Origin: GYS-P2D sp964489125
GTDB lineage: Bacteria; Bacteroidota; Bacteroidia; Chitinophagales; Saprospiraceae
NCBI GenBank assembly: GCA_964489125.1
Contig: CAZAXY010000003.1
Location: 1-64,000, forward strand
Direction of reading: 5' to 3'
DNA length: 64,000 nt
The notes under the pieces are model-generated. The model was not told where the DNA came from and made no database searches. It saw only the letters and a program-made list of their open reading frames with translations. Shown in pieces: positions 8,729-16,525 of the stretch. Numbering within the stretch: the stretch's first letter is position 1; each line of letters begins with the position of its first letter. The position numbers were made by a program, and so were the translations under genes.

Positions 8729-9532
8729 GTGGGCCAGCACGACATAACCCAAATACAATCCTCATCTGAACATAAGGAGAAGTCCGAGATACATGTATAC
8801 ACTTTAGGTTCCTTTCGAGTTATTAGAGATGGCATCAACTTAAGCTCTAAGGATTGGGGTCGAGACAAAAGTATCCAACTCATGCAATTCTTCATCTCCA
8901 ATCGATCTCGATCTGGCCTGCACAAAGATCAGATTATAGATAGGCTCTGGGGTGAGGCTAGTGATCGTGACTTCAAAGTTGCTATGCATGGTATCAACAA
9001 AGCGCTCGAGCCAGATCGCCCAAGCCGCAGTGAACCTAGTTATATCCTGCGCAATGGCATAAGCTATCACCTTAATTTGGATAAAATATGGATCGACATC
9101 CATGAGGCAGAGCAGTTAATCATTGCGGCCAATCAGTGCCACGATGACCATAGTGATCAATGTATAATTCTATATCGAGCGGCAATTGACCTCTATGAGG
9201 GCACCTACCTGCCTAACCGCCTTTACGAAGATTGGAGCGCTGAGGAGCGCGAACGGATGCAAGTGCTTTTCATTGGGGCATATACAGACTTAGCGAGTCT
9301 CATTATAGATGATCAACCTATGGAAGCCATTCGATTGATGCAAACTGCGCTTCAGATTGATCCACTATGGGAGGAGGCTTACAGAATCCAGATTCAAGCA
9401 TATATCAACCGTGGAAATCGCCCTATGGCCATAAAAACCTACGACGCTTGCGTCACAACTCTGGATCGAGAGTATGGCATCGCTCCCCTACCAGAAACAA
9501 TGGCCCTCATCCAAAGCGTAAAGGCGCTGTAG
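8729..9532 (+). CDS. SARP/BTAD-type transcriptional regulator
   Basis: 267 residues from a GTG start, placed 5 bases after the previous stop; no ATG is available nearer to the start of the DNA-binding domain. Residues 22-110 form an OmpR/PhoB-type winged helix (IHVYTLGSFRVIRDG, then LHKDQIIDRLWG), followed by a bacterial transcriptional activator domain of TPR-like helices (about 115-265; YEGTYLPNRLYEDW, ending in YGIAPLPETMALIQ). Members activate adjacent genes, often for secondary metabolism. Its last 29 codons are duplicated at 11075-11161, see that entry. The target genes are unknown; the neighbouring storage-type genes are candidates. Confidence 0.85.
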   Translation: MGQHDITQIQSSSEHKEKSEIHVYTLGSFRVIRDGINLSSKDWGRDKSIQLMQFFISNRSRSGLHKDQIIDRLWGEASDRDFKVAMHGINKALEPDRPSRSEPSYILRNGISYHLNLDKIWIDIHEAEQLIIAANQCHDDHSDQCIILYRAAIDLYEGTYLPNRLYEDWSAEERERMQVLFIGAYTDLASLIIDDQPMEAIRLMQTALQIDPLWEEAYRIQIQAYINRGNRPMAIKTYDACVTTLDREYGIAPLPETMALIQSVKAL

Positions 9533-9604
9533 GTAATGTCCCTCAACTTACTAGTCCCGAAAAGTCTTTTGTCACATTTTTTGGTCAAAAAATTCGCCAA
9601 TAGC

Positions 9605-9930
9605 ACTGACAGAGATAACGGTTTGCTGCGAACTATCATTCGCAGCTACAGGTATTTCACCCCTGTCGGGGTTATCTCAGATGATACCTATAAAATGGTA
9701 TTGGGATGCAATTTTGAAAACACGATATGCGTAGGCACAACCTACGCCGAACGAATAGATCTTAAGTCTGTTAGATCGTACCTTAAGATGTCTCCACTTT
9801 GGTCAGCATGAAAGAGGGCCGGTATCTCTCTTAGACATATTTGGTAGAGCCAACGAATAATGCAAATATCAGATTTAGTTTATGCTACGCTCAACGTGGG
9901 CAACGCTGGCCAAAATACAGCGCCTTTTTG
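9605..9930 (+). ncRNA. Candidate structured non-coding RNA ending in a terminator-like hairpin
   Basis: No gene is convincing here, yet perfect inverted repeats follow one another. GAGATAAC (9612-9619) pairs with GTTATCTC (9671-9678) and encloses GCTGCGAA/TTCGCAGC (9625-9632/9639-9646) and ACAGG/CCTGT (9648-9652/9662-9666), a three-way junction. Then come ATACC/GGTAT (9684-9688/9697-9701), GCGTAGG/CCTACGC (9729-9735/9741-9747), ATCTTAAG/CTTAAGAT (9759-9766/9782-9789) and AAGAG/CTCTT (9812-9816/9828-9832). The last hairpin CGCTG/CAGCG (9904-9908/9918-9922) is followed by TTTTT, as in a rho-independent terminator, which fixes the + strand. The family is not recognised. It could instead be a cis leader, a recombination site, or a relic of a mobile element. 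Confidence 0.5.
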
Positions 9931-10000
9931 TTATCTAAACTTTTTGACGATCTACCATTGGCGAACCTCGTAATAAAACCAAAGTGCAACTCTGAGTAAT

Positions 10001-10339
10001 CTATACTTTTTGAAGTAATCTTGCTCTTATTGACTCTGATACAAAACCATTCAATGATGTATTTAGCTCCATTGCTCTAAGCGCCGCATTTCGGTGTAAC
10101 TCTGAAGGAATGCGAACATTAAAACTGCCTTTAAATGGCTTCTCAGGCCTAATAACAGACTCTTTACAATTATCTAAATACTCGTCAATTACACCTCTAA
10201 AATCTGCTTCTAATTCTGTTCCTTTCGAGCCTTCGTACGACAACAAACTTTTGATTCCTATCACTTTTCCAAAAAGCAATCCATCTTCTTTGCTATACTC
10301 AATTGTACCAGTGTAGCCTTTGTACTCTAAATGTTTCAT
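10001..10339 (-). CDS. hicB: HicB-family antitoxin
   Basis: 112 residues. The N-terminal half (YKGYTGTIEYSKEDGLLFGK, then SLLSYEGSKGTELEADFRG) is the degenerate RNase-H-like HicB fold, and the C-terminal half (FNVRIPSELHRNAALRAMEL, then LNGFVSESI) is a ribbon-helix-helix DNA-binding domain, so the pair probably autoregulates. It neutralises HicA by direct binding. Its ATG overlaps the hicA stop by four bases (ATGA), giving toxin-first order, common for hicAB. Confidence 0.92.
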   Translation of the reverse strand: MKHLEYKGYTGTIEYSKEDGLLFGKVIGIKSLLSYEGSKGTELEADFRGVIDEYLDNCKESVIRPEKPFKGSFNVRIPSELHRNAALRAMELNTSLNGFVSESIRARLLQKV

Positions 10340-10578
10340 ACATCCAATATTTCTTTGACTTGCTTTAATTGATATCTCTTTAAAATTCCTGATGGATGAG
10401 GTTTATGCATATAGATCGCAACACCGTGATCATTCATAAATTTAACCCTCGATCCAGATGTCTTGCCTTTCTTAACCTCTACAAAGTCAAAATACCCAAG
10501 TAACCTAACCATCTCATCATAATGAAAGTCGGACGGCATACTTAAGAACCTGACTATTAACTTATCTCTCTTAGACAC
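10336..10578 (-). CDS. hicA: HicA-family mRNA interferase toxin
   Basis: 80 residues from a GTG (10578-10576) before SKRDKLIVRFLS. The open frame extends further upstream to 10626, but the homologous region begins here. The double-stranded-RNA-binding-like HicA core is evident: DFHYDEMVRLLGYFDFVEV, then KTSGSRVKFMND and MHKPHP with the catalytic His in the HKPHP block, and ILKRYQLKQVKEIL. HicA cleaves mRNA and stops growth when HicB is lost. The pair lies inside a segment bracketed by duplicated regulator sequence, consistent with acquisition. Confidence 0.88.
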   Translation of the reverse strand: MSKRDKLIVRFLSMPSDFHYDEMVRLLGYFDFVEVKKGKTSGSRVKFMNDHGVAIYMHKPHPSGILKRYQLKQVKEILDV

Positions 10579-10651
10579 AACGCAAATGTAACTATATTTA
10601 GTTGCACCGAGCGATGAGAAAACCAATCAATCGTAATAAGTCAGTAAGAAT

Positions 10652-10906
10652 TCACCGTTTAACGCCTTGAGCTAATCTTAGGTCAATAGAGGTACTCAAG
10701 TTATAATATTGAGTACACAACGACGCAGGCACAACATCGCTATCCATAGTCATCTGATAATAATTATTGATGTTATATCCGACTAACAAATTAAACAGAA
10801 TCCAACTGTCTATGAATAGTGTATATGGGTAGTATTGATCGCTTCGCTTTACCTTACAGCTTAAATCATCGTTAGCGTTGTGAGTTGCGCTCAACAAATC
10901 ATCCAT
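10652..10906 (-). CDS. Small orphan ORF upstream of hicAB, function unknown
   Basis: 84 residues, not recognised. Composition is protein-like in its middle (SDQYYPYTLFIDSWILFNLL, then GYNINNYYQ), with many Tyr/Asn and one weakly hydrophobic stretch, but no signal peptide or known motif. The start is preceded by a perfect inverted repeat (10922-10942). It is read in the same direction as hicAB, 73 bases upstream of the hicA start. It may be a truncated remnant of a larger protein or a third partner of the module; the data do not decide, and it could be non-coding. Confidence 0.35.
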   Translation of the reverse strand: MDDLLSATHNANDDLSCKVKRSDQYYPYTLFIDSWILFNLLVGYNINNYYQMTMDSDVVPASLCTQYYNLSTSIDLRLAQGVKR

Positions 10907-10921
10907 CGCTACCGCTACTGT

Positions 10922-10942
10922 AGAACTGTGTTATACAGTTCT
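10922..10942. promoter_or_regulatory. Perfect inverted repeat upstream of the hicAB-side ORF
   Basis: AGAACTGT (10922-10929) and ACAGTTCT (10935-10942) are an 8-base perfect dyad with a 5-base spacer, 15 bases ahead of the ATG at 10906 on the minus strand. A ribbon-helix-helix antitoxin such as HicB typically binds dyads of this type. It could equally be a small hairpin in the transcript. Confidence 0.4.
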
Positions 10943-11074
10943 TATCGCATCATACATATATTCATATAGATAATAACATTACGAATAAACATATCAATAA
11001 ACCAAAAACAAAGTTTCCTACTCCACTCTAATCAACAATACTGGCCAGGAAAGGCACTTTCCCGGCTGCGGGTC

Positions 11075-11161
11075 GCTTGCGTCACAACTCTGGACAGAGA
11101 GTATGGCATCACTCCCCTACCAGAAACCACGTCATTAATCCAAAATATAAAGGCACTTTAA
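11075..11161 (+). pseudogene. Duplicated 3' end of the BTAD regulator gene
   Basis: The 87 bases from GCTTGCGTCACAACTCTGGA to TAA match the final 87 bases of the regulator gene (9446-9532) in frame and without gaps. The encoded ends are ACVTTLDREYGI-PLPET-LIQ--KAL in both, about 23 of 28 residues identical, with several synonymous base changes. No start or upstream part of the gene is present. It is therefore either the tail of a second regulator copy whose front was lost, or the displaced original tail of the gene after something inserted at its 3' end. The intervening 1.5 kb carries the structured region, hicAB and an orphan ORF. Confidence 0.8.
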
Positions 11162-11396
11162 AGGCAGTAGTATCTACCATGCACAGGGCTATTTTAGGGT
11201 TCCGATTTTTCCTACTTTTCTATTTGTGGAAAAGAACAGAAGTGATCGAGGCACCTTTTACATAGATAACTCGCTGACTATTTCATCTATGGAATAGGAA
11301 CAGATAAGATGATACCATCGACTCCATCTCCATTTGTAACTCATCTGTAACAAGCGATATTCATATTTGTAGTATTAAATCGCAACATCACTTAAC
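11162..11396. other. Gene-free spacer before the phasin-like gene
   Basis: No open frame, hairpin or recognised promoter is convincing here. Together with 10943-11074 it forms most of the non-coding flank around the duplicated regulator tail. A CATATTTG sequence near 11366 resembles a Bacteroidota -7 element with one mismatch, but no -33 element is properly spaced. Confidence 0.4.
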
Positions 11397-12197
11397 ATGG
11401 CAACACAAACATCAAAAACAAAGACAGCTGACCAGCGCAAGACACAGGTTAAAGACAACGTGAAAAAATTTCATGATGGCATCCTGAAAACCTCTGAAGA
11501 TATCTTAAATGGTTCAGTAAAGGCTGGAACAAAATGGCAAGAGCTTGTAGCAACAGCCGTTAAGAAATCAGAGCCTATTGCTGCAAAGAATATCGACATC
11601 TTATTTGACACTGCAGAGAAAGTCAAGGTTGAGGTTGAGACTGGTGCGAGTAGAGTAAAGGATCTATTTGGTTTTGAGGACAAGTTAATTGAGGATTTAA
11701 AAGATAAAATCATCAATAACGATTTGTTCAAGAGATTCAAAGGAGAAGTCGAGGAGATTGTTGATGAAGTTGTAGATACCGATATAGTACAAAAAGCCCG
11801 TAAGGTAGCCACTAAGGCAAAGGTCGAAATCTCTGACGTAATCGAAGAAATCAAGGAAGATGCGCTTGACGCAGTCCAGACCATTAAAGATACTGTTGCT
11901 GACAAATCAACAGCTAAAAATGCGAAAGGGAAGGTCAAAGAAGTAGTTAAAGACATTAAAAAAACAGCTCCTAAAGCATCAAAGGCTGCAACAGAAAAAG
12001 TTGCTATAGTTGATCTTAAAGCAATAAAGGGTATCGGCCCAAAAGTGGAAAGCATCTTAAATGAAGCTGGAGTATACACTTATGCTGATCTTATTGCAAA
12101 AGGCACGAAAGGTCTTCAAAAGATTTTAAATAGTGCTGGATCACGGTATAAGTCTTTTGATCCATCTGTATGGATAGAGCAGGCCAAAGCGCTATAA
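11397..12197 (+). CDS. Phasin-like helical protein with C-terminal helix-hairpin-helix domain
   Basis: 266 residues, no signal peptide. Residues 15-75 (NVKKFHDGILKTSEDILNGS, then AGTKWQELVATAVKKSEPIA and NIDILFDTAEKVK) have the helix pattern of phasins, which coat polyester or lipid storage granules. Residues 80-205 are a highly charged, Lys/Glu/Val/Ala-rich helical stretch. The last 60 residues (DLKAIKGIGPKVESILNEAG, ending in WIEQAKAL) form a helix-hairpin-helix domain of the DUF4332 type, which binds nucleic acid or protein. The layout recalls PhaF/PhaM, which tether granules to the nucleoid. It is followed 34 bases later by a second phasin-like gene. Confidence 0.7.
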   Translation: MATQTSKTKTADQRKTQVKDNVKKFHDGILKTSEDILNGSVKAGTKWQELVATAVKKSEPIAAKNIDILFDTAEKVKVEVETGASRVKDLFGFEDKLIEDLKDKIINNDLFKRFKGEVEEIVDEVVDTDIVQKARKVATKAKVEISDVIEEIKEDALDAVQTIKDTVADKSTAKNAKGKVKEVVKDIKKTAPKASKAATEKVAIVDLKAIKGIGPKVESILNEAGVYTYADLIAKGTKGLQKILNSAGSRYKSFDPSVWIEQAKAL

Positions 12198-12231
12198 TCA
12201 TAAATTAATTCACTTTAATAAATCATATACC

Positions 12232-12537
12232 ATGGCAAATAAGACTACAAAAAAAGTTGCAAACAGAATAGAAAGATTCAATGTTGAGCAAGCAATCGAA
12301 AGAGTTAAGACAACATCTCAGAACGTAAATAAATTCGCGCTTGAAGCGACTGAAGATCTTGTAAATGAAACGATTGCACGAACCGAGCAATGGCAAGGCA
12401 TTACTACTAAAGCCATCGAAGGTGGTATCAAGTTAGCTTCTAAGCAACAGGATATCGTATTCGACACATTAGAATCATTAAAAGGGCAGTTCAGTTATGG
12501 CAGAAAAAGATTCTCTGCTTTAGTGAGCAAGAATTAG
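12232..12537 (+). CDS. Small phasin-like protein
   Basis: 101 residues, all predicted helix. The block NVNKFALEATEDLVNETIAR, then TEQWQGITTKAIEGGIKLAS and KQQDIVFDTLESLK matches the repeating helix of phasin family proteins and parallels the N-terminal half of the preceding gene (TKWQELVATAV...NIDILFDTAE). The pair probably arose by duplication. Such proteins bind the surface of PHA, wax-ester or triacylglycerol inclusions. No PHA synthase is seen in the window, whereas a WS/DGAT is 2 kb downstream, so a neutral-lipid droplet is the likelier target. A strong terminator follows. Confidence 0.72.
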   Translation: MANKTTKKVANRIERFNVEQAIERVKTTSQNVNKFALEATEDLVNETIARTEQWQGITTKAIEGGIKLASKQQDIVFDTLESLKGQFSYGRKRFSALVSKN

Positions 12538-12573
12538 TTGAAGACTACCCTATTCAATAATACAGTTTAACAC

Positions 12574-12614
12574 TGCCGGAGATACTCTTTCATGGAGTAT
12601 CCTTCGGCATTTTT
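12574..12614 (+). terminator. Rho-independent terminator after the phasin-like pair
   Basis: TGCCG (12574-12578) pairs with CGGCA (12605-12609) and, inside it, GATACTC (12581-12587) with GAGTATC (12595-12601); a run of five T follows. It closes the two-gene phasin-like unit. Confidence 0.9.
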
Positions 12615-12721
12615 AATTTGCGTTAAAGAAAATTGCCCCTTCATATATTGAAACTAACTATATATTGCAACCGTATCAGGACTTTTAGAATAACTATCTC
12701 TTAATTACAAAATCTAAACAT

Positions 12722-13510
12722 ATGTCCACATCGGTACAGATTCTTACAGCAATAAAAAAGCCATCACTATTTTGGCTTGCTACTGAAACAGGACGTGCAC
12801 TCTTCGAGTGGAGTACTAACATTCCATTCAAGTTTTTAGATCGACATAAAAAGGGATCTGGAGATGGTCATCCCGTTCTTTTATTGCCAGGATTTATGGC
12901 AACAGACACATCTAATAAGCCCCTCAAAAAATACCTGAGGAAGCTTGGATATGATGCGCATGGCTGGGAAATAGGTAGAAATTTTGCCAAGGTAGAATAC
13001 ATCGAACTTCTCATAGATCAAATCCACCAACTTCACGAAGACAGTGGAATCAAGGTTAGTCTGATCGGTTGGAGTTTAGGAGGCATCTATGCCAGACAGA
13101 TTGCTAAGGAAGTACCCCACATGATCCGACAGGTGATCACTATGGGCTCCCCTTTTGGAGGAGTAACAGAACAGAATAACGCACGATGGCTACACAACAT
13201 AATTACCGTCGGCAAAGGCACCCAAAATGTCGACCCTGCCCTGCTGGCAGACATACCAGTACCGCCCAAAGTGCCGTTTACTGCCATATATACTAAACAA
13301 GATGGCATTGTACCATGGGAGGTATGCTATGAAAAAAGCGAGAGTCCCATAATTCAAAACATCGAAGTAAGAGGCAGTCACTTGGGTCTCGGAGTTAATC
13401 CAACAGTCCTAAACATCATTGCAGATAGACTCACTTATAGAGAAGAAAACTGGCAACCATTTGAGCCGGAGAATATGATTGCCGATCTGCTTTTTTATCC
13501 CTCGTTATAA
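12722..13510 (+). CDS. Alpha/beta-hydrolase, lipase/esterase type
   Basis: 262 residues, no signal peptide, so probably cytoplasmic. The oxyanion-side block is VLLLPGFMATDTSN (near residue 55), the nucleophile elbow is GWSLGG with Ser at about residue 118, a likely acid lies in YTKQDGIVPW and the catalytic His in VRGSHLGLGVNP. The wording resembles lipases found beside WS/DGAT genes in actinobacteria. Placed between the phasin-like genes and the WS/DGAT gene, it is a good candidate for hydrolysing stored acylglycerol or wax ester, which is inference. The substrate is unproven. Confidence 0.85.
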   Translation: MSTSVQILTAIKKPSLFWLATETGRALFEWSTNIPFKFLDRHKKGSGDGHPVLLLPGFMATDTSNKPLKKYLRKLGYDAHGWEIGRNFAKVEYIELLIDQIHQLHEDSGIKVSLIGWSLGGIYARQIAKEVPHMIRQVITMGSPFGGVTEQNNARWLHNIITVGKGTQNVDPALLADIPVPPKVPFTAIYTKQDGIVPWEVCYEKSESPIIQNIEVRGSHLGLGVNPTVLNIIADRLTYREENWQPFEPENMIADLLFYPSL

Positions 13511-13513
13511 ACT

Positions 13514-13543
13514 AAAAAAAGCCCCTGCGAATGCTGAGGCTTT
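13514..13543 (-). terminator. Terminator of the TPR gene (minus strand)
   Basis: AAAGCC (13518-13523) and GGCTTT (13538-13543) form a stem; read on the minus strand the hairpin is followed by TTTTTTT, so it ends the leftward TPR transcript. It may also slow the rightward hydrolase transcript. Confidence 0.75.
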
Positions 13544-13581
13544 GGCTATAGTTTCTCTTGTTTAAATTGAGACTTTTTTCT

Positions 13582-14382
13582 TTATAACTGACTGGCTCTA
13601 TATTCAGCTTGAGCTTTAAATTTTTCTTCAGTCACTTTAGAATATAGTGTTTTAGCCTCTGCACCGTTGCCAGACTTTTCTAATTGTTCAGCTAAGTAAA
13701 AAGTATACTTATCTGGCACGGCTCCCCCTTTCAATTCGACAGCTTTTCTCATAGCTGCAATGCCTTCCGTATACTTCTCCATCGCACCAAAAGATCTTGA
13801 TAGATAGTAGTTAACATCTGCATTAGCTGGTGCATCGGTATTATATGCCTCTGCCATGCTGATAGCCGTATCATAATCTTTAGCCACGAAAGTTTTGCCG
13901 ATGAGGAATTCTGCTTTTTTGTACCGACTTTCTACTTTATCCGCCTTACCTTCTGCTTCAGCCATTTTAGCTGCTTTGATGTAGCTGTTTACCGCTTTAA
14001 GTTTATCACCTCGAGCTTCTTCGGTTCTTGCGATTCCCTCGTAATTAGAAGAATAGGCAGAATTGAGTTCGATTCCTTTGTTATACATCATAAGTGCTCC
14101 TTCATAGTCCTTAGATTTTCTCTTACCATTTCCTAAGTTGTAAGCTGCGACTGCACCATTCTTCTTAGCAAGGCCAACGATTTGCTCATTTTCAGCTGCC
14201 ATAGCTAACTCAAGCGCCATTTCCATTTTAGCTAGGCCATTTTCGTAGTCTTTAGCTTTTAACATGCCAAGTCCCTCGTTATACATTCCTGCGGCAGTAG
14301 GAGCATCTTGGGCTAAAATAGAAGATACACTCATCAGCATCACCGTGCTCAGCAATAACACACAGTATCTCATTTTAAACAT
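13582..14382 (-). CDS. Exported TPR-repeat protein
   Basis: 266 residues with a signal peptide (hydrophobic residues 6-24, cleavage after ILAQ). Three or more tetratricopeptide-like repeats follow (YNEGLGMLKAKDYENGLAKM; AYNLGNGKRKSKDYEGALMM; YNKGIELNSAYSSNYEGIAR), with an alanine-rich region after. TPRs mediate protein contacts in the periplasm. No partner is apparent. It is convergent with the hydrolase gene and is divergent from the WS/DGAT gene, with 211 bases between start codons. Confidence 0.85.
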   Translation of the reverse strand: MFKMRYCVLLLSTVMLMSVSSILAQDAPTAAGMYNEGLGMLKAKDYENGLAKMEMALELAMAAENEQIVGLAKKNGAVAAYNLGNGKRKSKDYEGALMMYNKGIELNSAYSSNYEGIARTEEARGDKLKAVNSYIKAAKMAEAEGKADKVESRYKKAEFLIGKTFVAKDYDTAISMAEAYNTDAPANADVNYYLSRSFGAMEKYTEGIAAMRKAVELKGGAVPDKYTFYLAEQLEKSGNGAEAKTLYSKVTEEKFKAQAEYRASQL

Positions 14383-14593
14383 ATTTCTTGTGTTTTATAA
14401 TTTCAAAAATCTAAAGATAAAAACTACAAGCAGTCTGAAAAGATATTGTGTTGTAAGGAAGTGTTAAATCATCCAATATGTAAGGCAGCCTACGGAGCCC
14501 AGTGGTTTATATATGCACTATCGCTTAGCATCAGACTCACTATAATTCACTATCATTAAGCTCCATTCTTACATCACCTTAGAACACAAAATT

Positions 14594-16405
14594 ATGATCA
14601 AGGAGTTTTTGGATCGAATCGACGTAGATGATATAGAAGGCGTCAGCGGCATGGATGCCACATTCTTGTATGGAGAATCTCCTACGAGCCCCATGCATAT
14701 TGGTTCTGTAGCAATAATCGAGGGTGATTTAAAATTTGACACTTTTAAAAATATCATAGCGTCCCGTCTACACATGCTACCAAAACTTCGAAAGCGCTTG
14801 ATGGATGTTCCCTTAGGCGTCGACTATCCATATTGGGTAGATGACCCCAATTTTGATATCTCCTTACACCTCCAACATGTCGCCCTGCCGTCGCCAGGTG
14901 GTTGGGCAGAACTGCGAGCATTGGCATCAAGTATCTTTTCAGAACCTCTGGATAAAACCCGGCCACTGTGGAGCTACACTTTTGTGGAGGGGCTAGACAC
15001 ACTCTCTCAAGTTCCTAAAGGTAGTGTAGCCGTTATCGCCAAGGTGCATCATGTGGCAATAGATGGCATGGCTGGGGCAGGAATGATGGCTGTGTTGTTT
15101 GACCTGGCACCAACTGAGAAGGAACCACCTGCTCCTAAGCCTTTTAAACCAGAACCATTGCCCAATGAATTAAAGTTGATCTACAAGAGTGCCATCAGCT
15201 TTGCTAAGAATCCTCTTAAGTTACCTAAGCTCGTTACCGAGACCGTCACTTCAACTATTAAGGCTGGTGTCCTTACCCGGGTGAAGCGCATGGACATGCC
15301 TACCGCACCATTTACAGCTCCTGCCACGCCATTCAATGGGATAATTTCTGCCTCTAGGAAGTGGAACACTACCATATTGGAATTTCAAAGAGTTCGTACG
15401 CTCAAGACCATCATGGGTTGCACCCTCAATGATGTAATATTGAGCATCTGTGCGGGAGCACTACATAAATACCTCGACAGCAAAGACAAACTTCCCCTCA
15501 AGCCTCTCGTAGCAATGGTGCCTATATCTAACCGGGCAAAAAGTGATAAGTCTGCTGAGGGTAATAAATTATCAGCGATGCTGGTACAACTCGCAACTAA
15601 TATCAAAGATCCTATAGAACGACTTGAGGCCATCCAGGCCAATGCTATACGTGGTAAGACATATAACAATGCGCTCGGAGCAAAATCCTTAAGTAATCTG
15701 GCTGAGGCAGTTCCTTTTGGCATTGCTAATCAGGCCGCTAAGATGTACTCTCGCTACAATATGGCTAAAGCGCATAATCCCGTGTTTAATCTCGTCATCA
15801 CTAATGTGCCTGGACCACAAGTGCCTTTGTACATCAACAAGCATAAACTCGTATCAGTAATGGGCACAGCACCGATTATTGACGGCATGGGGCTCATGGT
15901 AGCCATATTCAGTTATAATGGTCAGCTTACGATAAGTTCTACCTCTGATGCTCGATCTATGCCAGACATAGATGTCTTCAATAGATATGTGCTGGAATCC
16001 GCTAATGAGCTTGAAGAACACATCTTAAATTACAAAGCATCAGCAGACAAGAAGAAAAAGAAAGGTAAGCCAGCCTCGGATAAGTTCTTTGAGAATATTA
16101 AGAAGTTTATCAAGAAAGAACCCACCGCCATCAAGGCTGATAGTGGCATATTTCAATTCAATATAACGGGTCCAACCCCCGCCACCTGGAGCATCAATCT
16201 AAACAAGCAACCTGGCGTACTGCGACGAGGTGATGCCAAAGATCCCGATGTCACCCTCACCATCAGGGAGAAGCACCTGCTTAATTTAGGATCAGGAGAG
16301 CTGGATATTCAGACTGCCTTCGTCCAGGGTCGTGTTGAATTCGATGGAGATCAAAAGAAGGCGATTAGGCTGGTGAAGATATTGAGTTTGCTACCAAAGA
16401 TTTGA
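14594..16405 (+). CDS. Wax-ester synthase/diacylglycerol acyltransferase (WS/DGAT) fused to an SCP2-like domain
   Basis: 603 residues; ordinary WS/DGATs are about 450-480. The acyltransferase core carries the start block MDATFLYGESPTSPMHIGS, PLDKTRPLWSYTF and the catalytic HHVAIDG motif (around residue 156), and later NDVILSICAGAL and the PGPQVPLY block. After a Lys-rich linker (KKKKKGKP, about residue 490) residues 500-603 look like an SCP2 sterol-carrier domain (IFQFNITG, then DVTLTIREKHLLNLGSGEL and IQTAFVQGRVEFDGDQKKAI). The enzyme esterifies diacylglycerol or fatty alcohol with acyl-CoA at the inner membrane or droplet. The added domain may bind the lipid substrate. Confidence 0.9.
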   Translation: MIKEFLDRIDVDDIEGVSGMDATFLYGESPTSPMHIGSVAIIEGDLKFDTFKNIIASRLHMLPKLRKRLMDVPLGVDYPYWVDDPNFDISLHLQHVALPSPGGWAELRALASSIFSEPLDKTRPLWSYTFVEGLDTLSQVPKGSVAVIAKVHHVAIDGMAGAGMMAVLFDLAPTEKEPPAPKPFKPEPLPNELKLIYKSAISFAKNPLKLPKLVTETVTSTIKAGVLTRVKRMDMPTAPFTAPATPFNGIISASRKWNTTILEFQRVRTLKTIMGCTLNDVILSICAGALHKYLDSKDKLPLKPLVAMVPISNRAKSDKSAEGNKLSAMLVQLATNIKDPIERLEAIQANAIRGKTYNNALGAKSLSNLAEAVPFGIANQAAKMYSRYNMAKAHNPVFNLVITNVPGPQVPLYINKHKLVSVMGTAPIIDGMGLMVAIFSYNGQLTISSTSDARSMPDIDVFNRYVLESANELEEHILNYKASADKKKKKGKPASDKFFENIKKFIKKEPTAIKADSGIFQFNITGPTPATWSINLNKQPGVLRRGDAKDPDVTLTIREKHLLNLGSGELDIQTAFVQGRVEFDGDQKKAIRLVKILSLLPKI

Positions 16406-16525
16406 TGTTTTCAGAAGACGAAGATGCAATAGAAAAGTACTTATGGAACACAGCGGTCGCTTAGCTACTAGCTAATATGTCATTGGCCTAGCAAATATGA
16501 CCTCCTCTTTACATCTGAAGATCTC

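Noticed and set aside
9536..9811. 91-codon open frame after the regulator gene
   Set aside because: It overlaps the folded region almost exactly, lacks protein-like composition and has no recognised motif; the dyads explain the sequence better than coding.
11471..12079. 202-codon minus-strand frame opposite the phasin-like gene
   Set aside because: Antisense shadow of a Lys/Glu/Val-rich helical gene; Ser/Phe/Thr-rich translation has no gene features.
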